A stretch of 64,000 nucleotides of DNA from a virus: IMG/VR virus record IMGVR_UViG_3300050821_024084, positions 37,022 to 101,021 of that record; one strand, 5' to 3'. Numbering within the stretch: the stretch's first letter is position 1; each line of letters begins with the position of its first letter. Made by a program: the position numbers and the translations under genes. The notes under the pieces were generated by a model that made no database searches, was not told the DNA's origin, and was given only the letters and a program-made list of their open reading frames with translations. Positions 29,101-36,017 of the stretch are shown here, one piece after another.

Positions 29101-29511
29101 GAGCCGGAGCATGTCCTGTCGGTCATGCGCTCGAATTTCCCGGAGGACGTGCTCAGCTGGGTGAAGCGAGCGCACTGGATCGGGCCGGTGGAGGTGCCGT
29201 GGGAGAGAGTTAACACCAAGGATGCCGACAGCTGGGCAGCCAGCCATCAGCGGGACGCGGTGCACCGGTTCGCCCGGCAGATCAAAGCCGGGACGGGGCA
29301 TCTCAATCCGAGCATCCTGGTGCAGCGACCAGACGACGATAAGTGTGATATAGTGGACGGGCATCACCGGGCTCTGGCTCGCCATCAGCTCGGGAAACCG
29401 GTGCTCGCTTATGTGGGTTTCGTTCATGCGGGAGACATGCAGGCCGCGCTCGAAACTCACAGCAGTCAGTTCCACTCCGGCAGTAATCCGCAGAACAAAG
29501 GAGAAACATGA
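23119..29511 (+). CDS. Portal-MuF-Nudix-HHxA fusion protein with two inteins
   Basis: ATG at 23119 after a GGGAAGGGGGCGGGA stretch; 2130 residues before and about 1320 after splicing. The portal exteins are residues 1-251 (RTLGDLYSVARACIEKRKNE), 624-708 (TPYGFANLEQSLIPVLTGL) and from 1147 on (TIPGIYISPGD, EVCMNFDINPMDLGI). A MuF-type head domain follows, with RAELIARTEISRAQSAA and paired metal ligands CPAC ... HPACRC (around 1656-1695). Then comes a Nudix hydrolase domain with a full Nudix box (GGTAHPDE ... MRESEEEMG), and a C-terminal ParB-like DIVDGHHRALARHQLG domain. It forms the DNA-entry ring of the capsid; the enzymatic tail may be packaged or act during assembly. Confidence 0.9.
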   Translation: MARRSTLMAAKYMPGAASPTSAPQNAGAPYYGLVSPLAQQLANERGYSNSYGPFLPRPAQTFTEGAFGPFSPILPVPVDAPPVEDGLPDPRLFEYQVGWNLPVGQPGTEGLKLVDFATLRTLGDLYSVARACIEKRKNEITGLDWDIVPTHEASKAYQGDRKANRDLGERIAKAKKFFRQPDPDYFSFGEFLTAVLEMVFVYDALSIVLRPKRGKGMGKGLLGSDLDCLELVDGATIRPLLGMHGEIPRPPCYSEDTEILTRGGWKLFSDLKGTEEVATRSKDGVFEWQRPTHYVNEAYTGPMVQFSGRTIDCLVTPDHRMLTTVGPDGWSEASRVRDSKGRICGHADGKDGTQREWITSAQRLLERKQAGAKKDDRLVAVSSWHGRELRSATFTVTGQVFRWDDGDVHRAEGPEIPADVRDHSVEMTGDQYAAFMGMYLSEGGLIHDREKHGYRITISQTANGKGIAEYGQLIQELFGDLRRGSGGWNIWRKALWRYCHQFGYAPDKFAPPEVLDMSRRQLKIFWRYYWLGDGHTEHTQEQEVVATSSCLMAGAFQEIIQKLGYSSSARPSGDGYYRLRTRKTAYPGYNAKQADYSGRVYCVTVPNGIVYVRRNGRAVWSGNSPAYQQYLYGVPRSDYMTMITQRDIDEGGLAGSEIQSFTSDQLLYLRTTPRRWTPYGFANLEQSLIPVLTGLQKQAYQLDYFREGCYSPDTEILTKDGWKLFPDLTYDDELATRSEQGDFRWHRPEAILSYDFDGELLAFQSKAVDQLVTPGHRMIVQHLPSYVRDHPATPEHGWHVRLAKYFAEHPSAQFQMPATSRWTGPEPEYQEIDTWRKVKRQYGTEKAITWLREHLVPGEWAPSAQVLKSAQAAGVGRNSLERAKDVLGIQSRRVGSTRSGRGVSFWEMRLPAEDLAVLERAEEIRTGSRRIPMKEFCGLLGLYISEGWVRSDRNDVLIAQHADNPRIERIREILDSTGLHWSYQESNQRFAVCSKDLARWLRDNCPGRAWEKRIPVRFKNLGPECLAALMEGLTLGDAHLGPAGQRYYTTTSPGLADDVQEIFQKLGCDAWIRQTKMEKYFSGEYGETPYGGHARRQMYVVRERMQDAHMVPAPVPVSYTGKVWCVTVPGGVVYVRRNGRAIWCGNTIPGIYISPGDPNMTPNQIRELQDALNAIAGDPAWHHKVIVLPPGSKTEPQRPVDLADQFDEILMTEVCMNFDINPMDLGIVPKVSTAVSPFAAREMAQASKTVHERTATKPLLKFLCNIFDSILHRVCGQDDMKFTFEGLSETQDEASMTDLIVKQVQYGIRSVDEGRAELELPPWNLPETSGPVVFTQMGPVAFEQAQQLLQAQAAPQQGSDTSHNGPKKATSTSGRGDQYGGPGRPRHSTPFPAPQSTKPSSDVPPERAGRGTPAHDAARAGMGVTAHAAAKAELGALTRHLKKGRQISTWEARHIPGATLAAISEDLAKGLSVEQAVDIAALIMLGEDVVLPKAEMRQWPGWQRDLGLVGAYTEIIRHAFRTAENEDMQLRRDQARGVVTVTPGVFRDMTGQILRDAVSGALAPLVRDAWKLGYESAQELAGAYPHEMPGVMDAFLATELRHWSEQIGRTGLGNASQRAELIARTEISRAQSAAALQCYRDSGVAYKHLLTAPDDVCPACQGDAADGDIPLDAAFGSGNLGPPLHPACRCAVAPAGIEAEPPLAHLGKAEQDAPAETVAFLLIRALNVEGKWRYLLQKRGESSSNPGEWGLPGGTAHPDETPWATAMRESEEEMGALPGLAPGQVICDMLDDRRQRFTFVCETAWFEPSMDGSTPEEVAGWGWFRPREIAELDLHPAFEQTWELFRDAEKDRSRSRVLVNGQEIYPEDNEEEDDWPPGGGGGTYPHPHRADGTEVFALGGRPGTEPPRWDGDETEPFVALPAGPAGAHGVREGRAALPPAGGTSPHVADGSVKKPRPADNGPDEDDDAWWPLVRGRPPNAVGKGASDYWDPNPVEPEHVLSVMRSNFPEDVLSWVKRAHWIGPVEVPWERVNTKDADSWAASHQRDAVHRFARQIKAGTGHLNPSILVQRPDDDKCDIVDGHHRALARHQLGKPVLAYVGFVHAGDMQAALETHSSQFHSGSNPQNKGET
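23872..24987 (+). mobile_element. Portal intein 1 with in-frame LAGLIDADG endonuclease
   Basis: 372 residues from Cys1 (CYSEDTEILTRGGWKLF) to Asn, followed by Ser+1. Block B is CLVTPDHRML. The endonuclease motifs are AAFMGMYLSEGGLIHD and FWRYYWLGDGHTEH. The end is YCVTVPNGIVYVRRNGRAVWSGN, where the penultimate residue is Gly and not the usual His. It is clearly paralogous to portal intein 2. Confidence 0.9.
25243..26556 (+). mobile_element. Portal intein 2 with in-frame LAGLIDADG endonuclease
   Basis: 438 residues from Cys1 (CYSPDTEILTKDGWKLF) to Asn, followed by Thr+1. Block B is QLVTPGHRMIV. The endonuclease motifs are FCGLLGLYISEGWVRSD and ALMEGLTLGDAHLG. The end is WCVTVPGGVVYVRRNGRAIWCGN, again with Gly before Asn. 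First and last 25 residues are nearly the same as portal intein 1; the middles differ. The insertion site lies in the conserved FREG-TIPG portal segment. Confidence 0.9.
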
Positions 29512-29846
29512 CCACGCCCACGCCTCCGGCATCGACGCCGACCCTGACCCTGACCACGGATGCAACGTCCTACGTTGTCGGGTCGACCCTGACCCTGACC
29601 GCTAATTACGCGGACGTCCAGTCCACGCCATCCACCCTGACGATCTCCGTCACCGCGACGGACGCGCAGGGCAACACCGTCTCCGCGACGGACTCGGTCA
29701 CGGTAGTCCAGCAGGTCAGCGAGCTGATGACCGTGGTCCCGACCGACTCGTCCAACGACACGTACACGCTGGTCAGCAACACCGTCTCCAACGGCACCGG
29801 CACGGCGATCTTCACCACGACTGTCGGCACGCCGCCTGCGTCCTGA
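29508..29846 (+). CDS. Ig-like small structural protein
   Basis: 112 residues, ATG overlapping the portal stop. Thr/Ser/Val-rich with strands TLTLTTDATSYVVGSTLTLT and STLTISVTATDAQGNT, typical of bacterial Ig-like or cadherin-like beta-sandwich domains on phage particles. No signal peptide. Probably a head decoration protein. Confidence 0.6.
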   Translation: MTTPTPPASTPTLTLTTDATSYVVGSTLTLTANYADVQSTPSTLTISVTATDAQGNTVSATDSVTVVQQVSELMTVVPTDSSNDTYTLVSNTVSNGTGTAIFTTTVGTPPAS

Positions 29847-29983
29847 TGGCGCTGCTCACGATCACGGCCACGGCGACGGACTCCGCTGGCAGCACTGCCA
29901 CCGGATCCGTCACCGTGACTGTCACACAGACAACCGGAGGTGACGATGGAGCGAGCACGCGCGACAGCCGGAGCGACAATTGA
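29846..29983 (+). CDS. Very small Ig-strand-like protein (45 aa)
   Basis: ATG shares its A with the previous TGA (TGATG). It begins MALLTITATATDSAGSTATG, resembling one strand pair of the preceding protein, so it may be a remnant of a longer Ig domain, separated by a stop and frame change. Overlaps the next gene by 38 nt. Confidence 0.45.
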   Translation: MALLTITATATDSAGSTATGSVTVTVTQTTGGDDGASTRDSRSDN

Positions 29984-30119
29984 CGGCATCACCGTGGATC
30001 TCCGGGTGACCACCGACAAGGCCGGGGATGTGCTGTGCATGCTGGAATGCGACGGCCGGGAAGCCGCCGTTATCTTCCAGAAGAACGGCGAGATCAGCTT
30101 CGACGTTCCCGGTTCATGA
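29946..30119 (+). CDS. Small hypothetical protein (57 aa)
   Basis: ATG at 29946 after GGAGGTGA; ordinary composition (TIDGITVDLRVTTDKAGDV, ECDGREAAVIFQKNGEIS). Probably a small beta-sheet protein. Function unknown. Confidence 0.55.
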   Translation: MERARATAGATIDGITVDLRVTTDKAGDVLCMLECDGREAAVIFQKNGEISFDVPGS

Positions 30120-30134
30120 CTCAGGAGATAACCG

Positions 30135-30614
30135 ATGGCGATTTCTGACATCTACGAGGCGAACTCGGGACTGATCGCGGTCGCCTCGACCGGCGGCACG
30201 GTTCCCGTCATGTACGTCCAGGCTCCGGCGTCCAAGCGGACGTGGATCGTGGGCGTGCGCGTCGGCGTCGGCGTGACCACGGCGGCGACCGGCAACTCGG
30301 TGCTGTTCGGGCTGTCCCGGAGCACGGTTGCCGCTGCGGGGGGCACGTACCTGGCGCTCAACGCCAATGACAGTGCAGCCGGCTCCGCGTTCACGCAGGC
30401 GTATGCCTCATCGTTCAGCTCGAACCCGGCTCCGGCAGCAACGGGTTTTCTCTGGCAGCAGGAGCTTCCGCAGTCCACCGGGTCATCCTGGGAGGAATTC
30501 CCGCCTCTCGGGTACGAGTGGAGCATCCCGGCTGGCGGGACGGTGGCGTGCTTCGCGGTGCCCTCGGTGAACACGTCCACCCCGGTCTCATTCCAGCTGG
30601 TGATCAGCGAGTAG
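30135..30614 (+). CDS. Structural beta-rich protein
   Basis: 159 residues, GGAGATAACC upstream of the ATG. Gly/Ala/Thr-rich strands (RTWIVGVRVGVGVTTAATGN, GYEWSIPAGGTVACFAVPS) resemble head fibre or neck decoration proteins. No named family is recognised. Confidence 0.6.
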   Translation: MAISDIYEANSGLIAVASTGGTVPVMYVQAPASKRTWIVGVRVGVGVTTAATGNSVLFGLSRSTVAAAGGTYLALNANDSAAGSAFTQAYASSFSSNPAPAATGFLWQQELPQSTGSSWEEFPPLGYEWSIPAGGTVACFAVPSVNTSTPVSFQLVISE

Positions 30615-30663
30615 GCAACCCCGGTTCCGGGCGGTTCCTCTGACGTAAAAGGGCGTTGTCCTG

Positions 30664-32523
30664 ATGACTACGTACCGGCTGATGGACGGCCAGTCGGGTC
30701 GTCCCGGGAACGGCCCGGCATCCGGCACCAGCTACAGCGGGGCGCTGGTTGTCGGGACGATGTTCTGCGTCAGCGCAGGCGGCCTCTGGTTCGAGGGCTT
30801 CTGGTGGTGGGTGCCGTCTGCCAACGGTGACACCGCAAGCGGGCAGAAATTCTGCCTGTGGCAGCTGTCGTCGGCGAGTAACGGGCTGCTTGTCCCGAAT
30901 AGCACGGTCACCGCCGGGACGCTGACCGCTGGCGCGTGGAATTACGTGCCGCTGGCGACTCCGCTGCTGCTGTCGCCATCCGCCTCAAACAGCTACGGGG
31001 CGATCTACCTCGCTGCAACCGGCAAGACGTTCACCTCAGGGTTCCCTGAGACGAAGAACCAGTTCGGCTCCGGTGACACCTACAGCGCCGGGATCACCAA
31101 CGGGCCACTGATCGCACCATCGTCCAGCAGCGGGAGCGCGGCTGCCGGATCAGCGTTCTCCTGGACCAAGCCGCAGTGCCCCTACACGGTCGCGTCTGAT
31201 CCTACGGTCGACATGCCCGGCCAGAATGACAGCGACGCGAATCTGTGGCTGGACGTGCAGATCGCAGATACCCCGCCGTCAGGTGCAACGTACCGGTGCT
31301 TCCCGAACGAGCCCGCATTCGTCGTGCCCGGGGTAAGCGCGCAGTCTGCCGCGTACACGCTGGGGCTGCACTTCGAGCTCACGGAGAGCTGCTCGCTTGA
31401 GCGGATCTGGCACTACTCGCCGCCGAGTGCGACGGTGCTGCCCACACGATGCGGCATCTGGCGTGAGAGTACCCAGGCCGAGGTTGCCGGCACGGGCAAC
31501 TCGTCACCGACGTGGTCAGGTGCGGCGGGATCAGGATGGGTGTCATGCGATTACACCAGCTCGGGGGTAGTTCTCGCTCCGGGCGTCGAGTATATCGTCT
31601 CCACATTCACGAGCGACAATACCGATCCGTGGTTTCTCGCGCAGTCCGGCTTCTGGGGCAGCACTCCCGGTCCGTTTCCCAGCGGCATCACGCAAGGTCC
31701 GCTGGAGGTCCTGGGGAACTCGGCTGCAACCCCCGGTAATGACTCCTGGAATCAGAGTACGGTCTGGACGTACCCGGCCACCAGTACCGAACCTGAATAC
31801 GACGGCATCGATGTTGAGGTCAGCCCTGCCGCCGCGAGCACAGGAACGCCAGCGAACGGCGGCAGTATCATCCAGCGGCAGCCGTCTCAGCGGAACCGCC
31901 TGGTTACCCGGCATCTAGCCGGGACACCTCCGCTCGGGACAGCGCGGACCGGCGGGGCTGTCGTCCGGCATCGCCCGGTACGCGGCACCTGGCGATCCGT
32001 TACCGTGAAGGTCAGTCCGTCCGGTCAGGCTCCGGGCGGCCTGGTCGCCCGGCGGAATGCTGAGCAGATCGCACGGGTGCTGTGGCGGCATGGTCCCGGA
32101 GTGCTGCCGCCTGGGTCTCCGGTCAGCGGGAAGAGCATCACCCGGCGCTCCTCAGCCCGGGTCGTGTGGCACGGTCACGGGGTGGTCGTGCCTCCCGCGC
32201 AGCCGGTCACCGGGGGAGCAGTCAGTCACCGGGTCCGGCCGGCGATCCGAGCCGTCTGGAAGTCGGCTGCCGGGACTCCCGCGCTGCCTCCGGGCAAGGG
32301 CGTCGTTCCGCCGCTGATCGCGGTGTGGCGGCGCACCTGGCGACGAGGGGTGTGGAGCAACCCGGTCCCGCAGGGCGCGAACCGGGTTGTCGTCAGCGGA
32401 CCAGGGCTGACGATTGTCGCGGCGATGCCGGAGCTCACCTGGGATCCGGGTCCGGCGGAAACGAACTGGGGGACCGGCATGCCGGAGGTGACATGGGAGC
32501 CTGGCCCGGCGAGCCTCGCATGA
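30664..32523 (+). CDS. Large DUF4082-like surface protein with basic tail
   Basis: 619 residues. Two related beta-domains, roughly 1-195 (TYRLMDGQSGRPGNGPASG, GLWFEGFWWWVPS) and 205-385 (ATYRCFPNEPAFVVPG, LGLHFELTESCSLERIWHY), have the layout of DUF4082-type surface domains. The last 220 residues are a Pro/Arg-rich, repeated low-complexity tail ending in two near copies of PELTWDPGPA / PEVTWEPGPA. It is probably displayed on the virion. Confidence 0.65.
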   Translation: MTTYRLMDGQSGRPGNGPASGTSYSGALVVGTMFCVSAGGLWFEGFWWWVPSANGDTASGQKFCLWQLSSASNGLLVPNSTVTAGTLTAGAWNYVPLATPLLLSPSASNSYGAIYLAATGKTFTSGFPETKNQFGSGDTYSAGITNGPLIAPSSSSGSAAAGSAFSWTKPQCPYTVASDPTVDMPGQNDSDANLWLDVQIADTPPSGATYRCFPNEPAFVVPGVSAQSAAYTLGLHFELTESCSLERIWHYSPPSATVLPTRCGIWRESTQAEVAGTGNSSPTWSGAAGSGWVSCDYTSSGVVLAPGVEYIVSTFTSDNTDPWFLAQSGFWGSTPGPFPSGITQGPLEVLGNSAATPGNDSWNQSTVWTYPATSTEPEYDGIDVEVSPAAASTGTPANGGSIIQRQPSQRNRLVTRHLAGTPPLGTARTGGAVVRHRPVRGTWRSVTVKVSPSGQAPGGLVARRNAEQIARVLWRHGPGVLPPGSPVSGKSITRRSSARVVWHGHGVVVPPAQPVTGGAVSHRVRPAIRAVWKSAAGTPALPPGKGVVPPLIAVWRRTWRRGVWSNPVPQGANRVVVSGPGLTIVAAMPELTWDPGPAETNWGTGMPEVTWEPGPASLA

Positions 32524-32864
32524 AGCTGATGGCACGGCATCTGGCGGAGCTGCTGAAATCAGCAGAGACGCCAGTGGTCTCGACAGTTCATCATCCGCTG
32601 GGACGCGAGGGACTCTGGCACACGCCATCGAAGAAAGTACCGGAGAAACAACAGCTTCCCGCGTACGTCCAAAATACGGCACGTGCGCTCATGCGCGACC
32701 ACGGAATGGGCGAAAGCGAAGCAATCGCCACGGCGATTAACGCCGTCAAGGCGTGGGCGCGAGGGGAAGCGTTCGGCGGGAAGGTCAAGGTCACGCCCGA
32801 AGTGCAGGAGGCGGCGCGTCGTGCGCTAGAGGAGTGGGCGGATCTCCGGGCGTCACATCACTGA
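32520..32864 (+). CDS. Conserved actinophage-type helical protein
   Basis: ATG overlapping the previous stop (ATGA); 114 residues. LPAYVQNTARALMRDHGMGESEAIATAIN followed by AVKAWARG and a C-terminal VTPEVQEAARRALEEWADL is a familiar pattern in actinophage head regions (a helical protein often near the protease). Its final 7 nt overlap the end of an opposite-strand gene. Confidence 0.65.
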   Translation: MKLMARHLAELLKSAETPVVSTVHHPLGREGLWHTPSKKVPEKQQLPAYVQNTARALMRDHGMGESEAIATAINAVKAWARGEAFGGKVKVTPEVQEAARRALEEWADLRASHH

Positions 32865-33133
32865 TCGTTGTCGTCCTGGAGCCATATCCTGCGATGCAGG
32901 TCGTCGGCTTCGCTGGCTTCCAGCACCATCGTTATCGTGATCTCGTGCATGCCTTCATCAAGCCGGGCCGAGGTCAGCTTCTGCGGGCGCTTGAGGGAAT
33001 TCAGTATCTCGACCTCCCGGAGCGCACTCCCGAGCAGATCGCGTATCTCGTAATTGTTCACACCGTCCGGATCGTGCTTCAGGCGCAGGCGCATCTGCTC
33101 GATCTCGGTGGCGAGGCCGGTGTAGTAGTACAT
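32858..33133 (-). CDS. Leftward hypothetical protein inside the head operon
   Basis: 91 residues from the ATG at 33133 (MYYYTGLATEIEQMRLRLKH, NNYEIRDLLGSALREVEI, EITITMVLEASEADDLHRR). The composition is balanced and helical. On its own strand TATACT (33145-33140) lies 6 nt before the ATG and no ribosome site is present, so it is probably a leaderless gene. Opposed orientation inside a late operon suggests a cargo gene or an antisense regulator. Function unknown. Confidence 0.65.
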   Translation of the reverse strand: MYYYTGLATEIEQMRLRLKHDPDGVNNYEIRDLLGSALREVEILNSLKRPQKLTSARLDEGMHEITITMVLEASEADDLHRRIWLQDDNDQ

Positions 33134-33194
33134 GCGCCCAGTATAGCAGGACAAACGTAAACGACTACAGCCACGCACCACTCAGGGAGGACTC

Positions 33195-35996
33195 GTGGCA
33201 ACGACACTGACCGACAGTGGTGAGCTGACCTTTCTCAGTTTCCCTATCGAGAAGACCGAGGAAACAGCCGACGGCGACGTCATCGTCTGGGGGAAGGCCA
33301 CTGACAGCACGGTGGACTCTGACGGGCAGATCGTCGATGCTGCCTGGTCGGCGAAGGCGATCGCGGAGTGGCTGCCTATCGGTAACGTTCGCGTTCAGCA
33401 TCAGGCTCAGCGTGACCCGGCCGGCAAGGCCATAGATGCATCCTACGGCAGCGACGCGCACTATGTCAAGTCCCTGATCGTCGAGCCGGTTGCCAAGGAG
33501 CTGGTCAAGAAAGGTGTGCTGACCGCCTACTCGGTCGGCATCGCGCGTCCGGTCATCGAGCCGGATATCAGCGGCAAGGCACGCGGCGGGATCATCAAGG
33601 GCGGCAAGCTGGTCGAGCTGTCACTGGTGGACCGGCCCGCGAACAAGAACTGCGGTATCCAGCTCGTCAAGTCCGAGGGTGACGCCGGCCCCGAGTGGAC
33701 CGGCAAGGTCTGGGGAGACGAGGAGCTGCTCACCAAGGCTGCTGTGACCGAGCCCGCTGAGGACAGCGAGACCGAAGATGAGCCGACCCCGCCGTCAGCC
33801 TCGGCGGAAACTCAGCCGACCGTCGGCAAGTCCGTGACGATTGAGCTGCCGGAGGACGTGTCCGTGGCGTTCACGCCACGTGATCTGGAGAAGATGCTGA
33901 CGCGCCGGGGAGCTGCACCCGTCCCGGATACGGAAAAGCGCGACTTCGACCCGAACGTGGGGACGCACGGCACTGATCGCGACGCGATGTCCGGCTCGGA
34001 CTTCGCAGGCCGGGACCGGTCGTTCCCGATACATGATCAGTCCGACGTCTCCGACGCGCTCCAGTCTATCGGCCGGGCGGGCTCGGACAACTATGATGCT
34101 GCCACGCTGCGCGCGAACATCAAGCGGATCGCGCGCCGGAAGGGATTCTCCGTGCCGGGAGACTCGGATTCAGATAAGCCCAAGAAGAAGGCCAGCAAAA
34201 GCGAGGATGCCCCGGTGCTGACCGAGGAGCTGCTGGAGGCGATCATGAAGACCGTCTCCTGCGACATGTGCAAGGGCACCGGCAAGGTGGATGGCAAGTC
34301 GTGCCCGTCGTGCATGACCAAGGGCATGAACCGGATGGACGCCGATGACCACGACGACGACTCCGACGCTGATGAAGACGACAAGGGCGCGGACAAGGCG
34401 GCCAAGAAGCCCAAGGGCAAGAAGCTGCCCCCCTGGCTGAACAAGCCGGATGGCAAGGGCGACAACGACGCTGACAGCGACTCCAGGAGCGACAAGGGCG
34501 GCACGCCAGCCGATGGCGTGACCGGCATGCATGCCGAGCCTGCGCCCGTGCACCGGGAGCCGGACGGATCCGACATCGAGTCGTTCGAGAAGGACGCGAG
34601 CCTGAGCGACGGCGACAACGAGAAGCCGTCCCGGCTGGAGTCGCAGATCGAGGGCAAGCTAGAGCGCGACGCTGTGCTGCACTTCAAGTCACTAGGTGTT
34701 GATCACCAGCTCGGCGTCCTGCACGATCTGTGCTGCCCCGCCTACGCTCCGGAGGACGTGGCGAAGGCGCACCCGGGCTCGGACTTCGCGAACATCGACC
34801 TGGAGTGGTTCGCTCGCAAGGCGATGGACCTGGCGGCAGGCGGCACGCTGGCGGAGGCATCCCGGGCGACCCTGGCCTGGACGCAGGCCCGGACGCTCAA
34901 GACCCTGACGGCTGGCCAGATGGCAGAGCTCCAGGCGGAGGCGCACAAGGCATTCCGGGATGCGAATCCTGGTCCCGGCAGCGCCCCGGTACCTGGCTGT
35001 GTCAGCCCCGAGAAGTTCCACCGACCCTATCTCACGGCGGGACACGCGGCAGAATCGGCCAGCGGGCACGCCGACGGACCGAGCGCGACCATCCCGTCTG
35101 GTCAGATCCACGCCGAGCAGTTCGGGCGCGGCTTCATCTCCGACGGGCATGCGGCGGATTCCCCGGCGAACAAGGGCAGCGTCCCGCAGAGCGTGGACTA
35201 CGTGCCGGTCGTCCGGGAGAACGCGCAGGCGGCGATGCGCGCGATGCACGATCACGTCGCGCAGACTTTCCCGGATGTGTGCCCCATGGAGATGTCCCGG
35301 GATGAGCACACGGTCATGTCGAATCCGGTTCCGGTTCCGGGTGGCACGCCTGCGACCAGCGCCGCACGCATCGGGCAGGTGCACAAGACGGAGGACGCCG
35401 ACGAGCAGATCGAGAAGCTGCTTGCCGAGGCTGAGCTGGAGAAGGCGCAGAAGAAGATGCGCAAGAAGCTCGGCAAGAAGGTCCTCGCCGGCAAGATGAC
35501 AGTTGACGAGGCCCGGTCCAGGCTGGGCCGGACCGTCACGCAGAAGGCGGAGGAGCCGGAGCCTGACGTGCAGAAGGCGGCTGAGACCGCACCGGTATCG
35601 CGCTGGTCTGACGGCAGTCCCGTGCCGCCTGTCTGGGTCACGAATGGCGGTGTCTCGCCTGACCTGATGAAGTCGGCCCTCGACACGGCCCTGGAGCCGC
35701 TGCTAGCCCGGCTCGGTGAGCAGGACGTCCTGCTCAGGAAGCAGGCCCAGATGCTGGACGCGCTCGCGGACCAGCCCGACCCGGCAGTCGCCCCCTTCAA
35801 GGGCCTGGCTGCCAACCCCCAGAAGATGGCTTCTGCGCGCCCGGCGGGCGCGCAGTCAGTGGCTGAGGTCGCGGAGCGGACTCAGGCCATGATGCTCCGG
35901 GAGCTGGAAACTCAGTACCGGACAGCCGCGCATCCTGCGGAGCGGGAAGCGGCGTTTCGTTCCATGATGAAACTACGAGGTCTGAATACGCAGTAA
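33195..35996 (+). CDS. Prohead protease fused to scaffold-like region
   Basis: GTG start after GGGAGGA; 933 residues. The N-terminal 160 residues form an HK97-type serine protease: catalytic His in VRVQHQA, Ser in VLTAYSVGI, and the conserved ELSLVDRPANKNCGI strand. A long acidic/Lys-rich middle follows, with a CDMCKGTGKVDGKSCPSC zinc-knuckle (DnaJ-like) near residue 355. The C-terminal third is helical (ADEQIEKLLAEAELEKAQKK). The protease would mature the capsid and its own scaffold. Fusion of protease and scaffold is common; the zinc knuckle inside is less so. Confidence 0.85.
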   Translation: MATTLTDSGELTFLSFPIEKTEETADGDVIVWGKATDSTVDSDGQIVDAAWSAKAIAEWLPIGNVRVQHQAQRDPAGKAIDASYGSDAHYVKSLIVEPVAKELVKKGVLTAYSVGIARPVIEPDISGKARGGIIKGGKLVELSLVDRPANKNCGIQLVKSEGDAGPEWTGKVWGDEELLTKAAVTEPAEDSETEDEPTPPSASAETQPTVGKSVTIELPEDVSVAFTPRDLEKMLTRRGAAPVPDTEKRDFDPNVGTHGTDRDAMSGSDFAGRDRSFPIHDQSDVSDALQSIGRAGSDNYDAATLRANIKRIARRKGFSVPGDSDSDKPKKKASKSEDAPVLTEELLEAIMKTVSCDMCKGTGKVDGKSCPSCMTKGMNRMDADDHDDDSDADEDDKGADKAAKKPKGKKLPPWLNKPDGKGDNDADSDSRSDKGGTPADGVTGMHAEPAPVHREPDGSDIESFEKDASLSDGDNEKPSRLESQIEGKLERDAVLHFKSLGVDHQLGVLHDLCCPAYAPEDVAKAHPGSDFANIDLEWFARKAMDLAAGGTLAEASRATLAWTQARTLKTLTAGQMAELQAEAHKAFRDANPGPGSAPVPGCVSPEKFHRPYLTAGHAAESASGHADGPSATIPSGQIHAEQFGRGFISDGHAADSPANKGSVPQSVDYVPVVRENAQAAMRAMHDHVAQTFPDVCPMEMSRDEHTVMSNPVPVPGGTPATSAARIGQVHKTEDADEQIEKLLAEAELEKAQKKMRKKLGKKVLAGKMTVDEARSRLGRTVTQKAEEPEPDVQKAAETAPVSRWSDGSPVPPVWVTNGGVSPDLMKSALDTALEPLLARLGEQDVLLRKQAQMLDALADQPDPAVAPFKGLAANPQKMASARPAGAQSVAEVAERTQAMMLRELETQYRTAAHPAEREAAFRSMMKLRGLNTQ

Positions 35997-36017
35997 CACC
36001 AGAAAGGAGAAGTTCGC

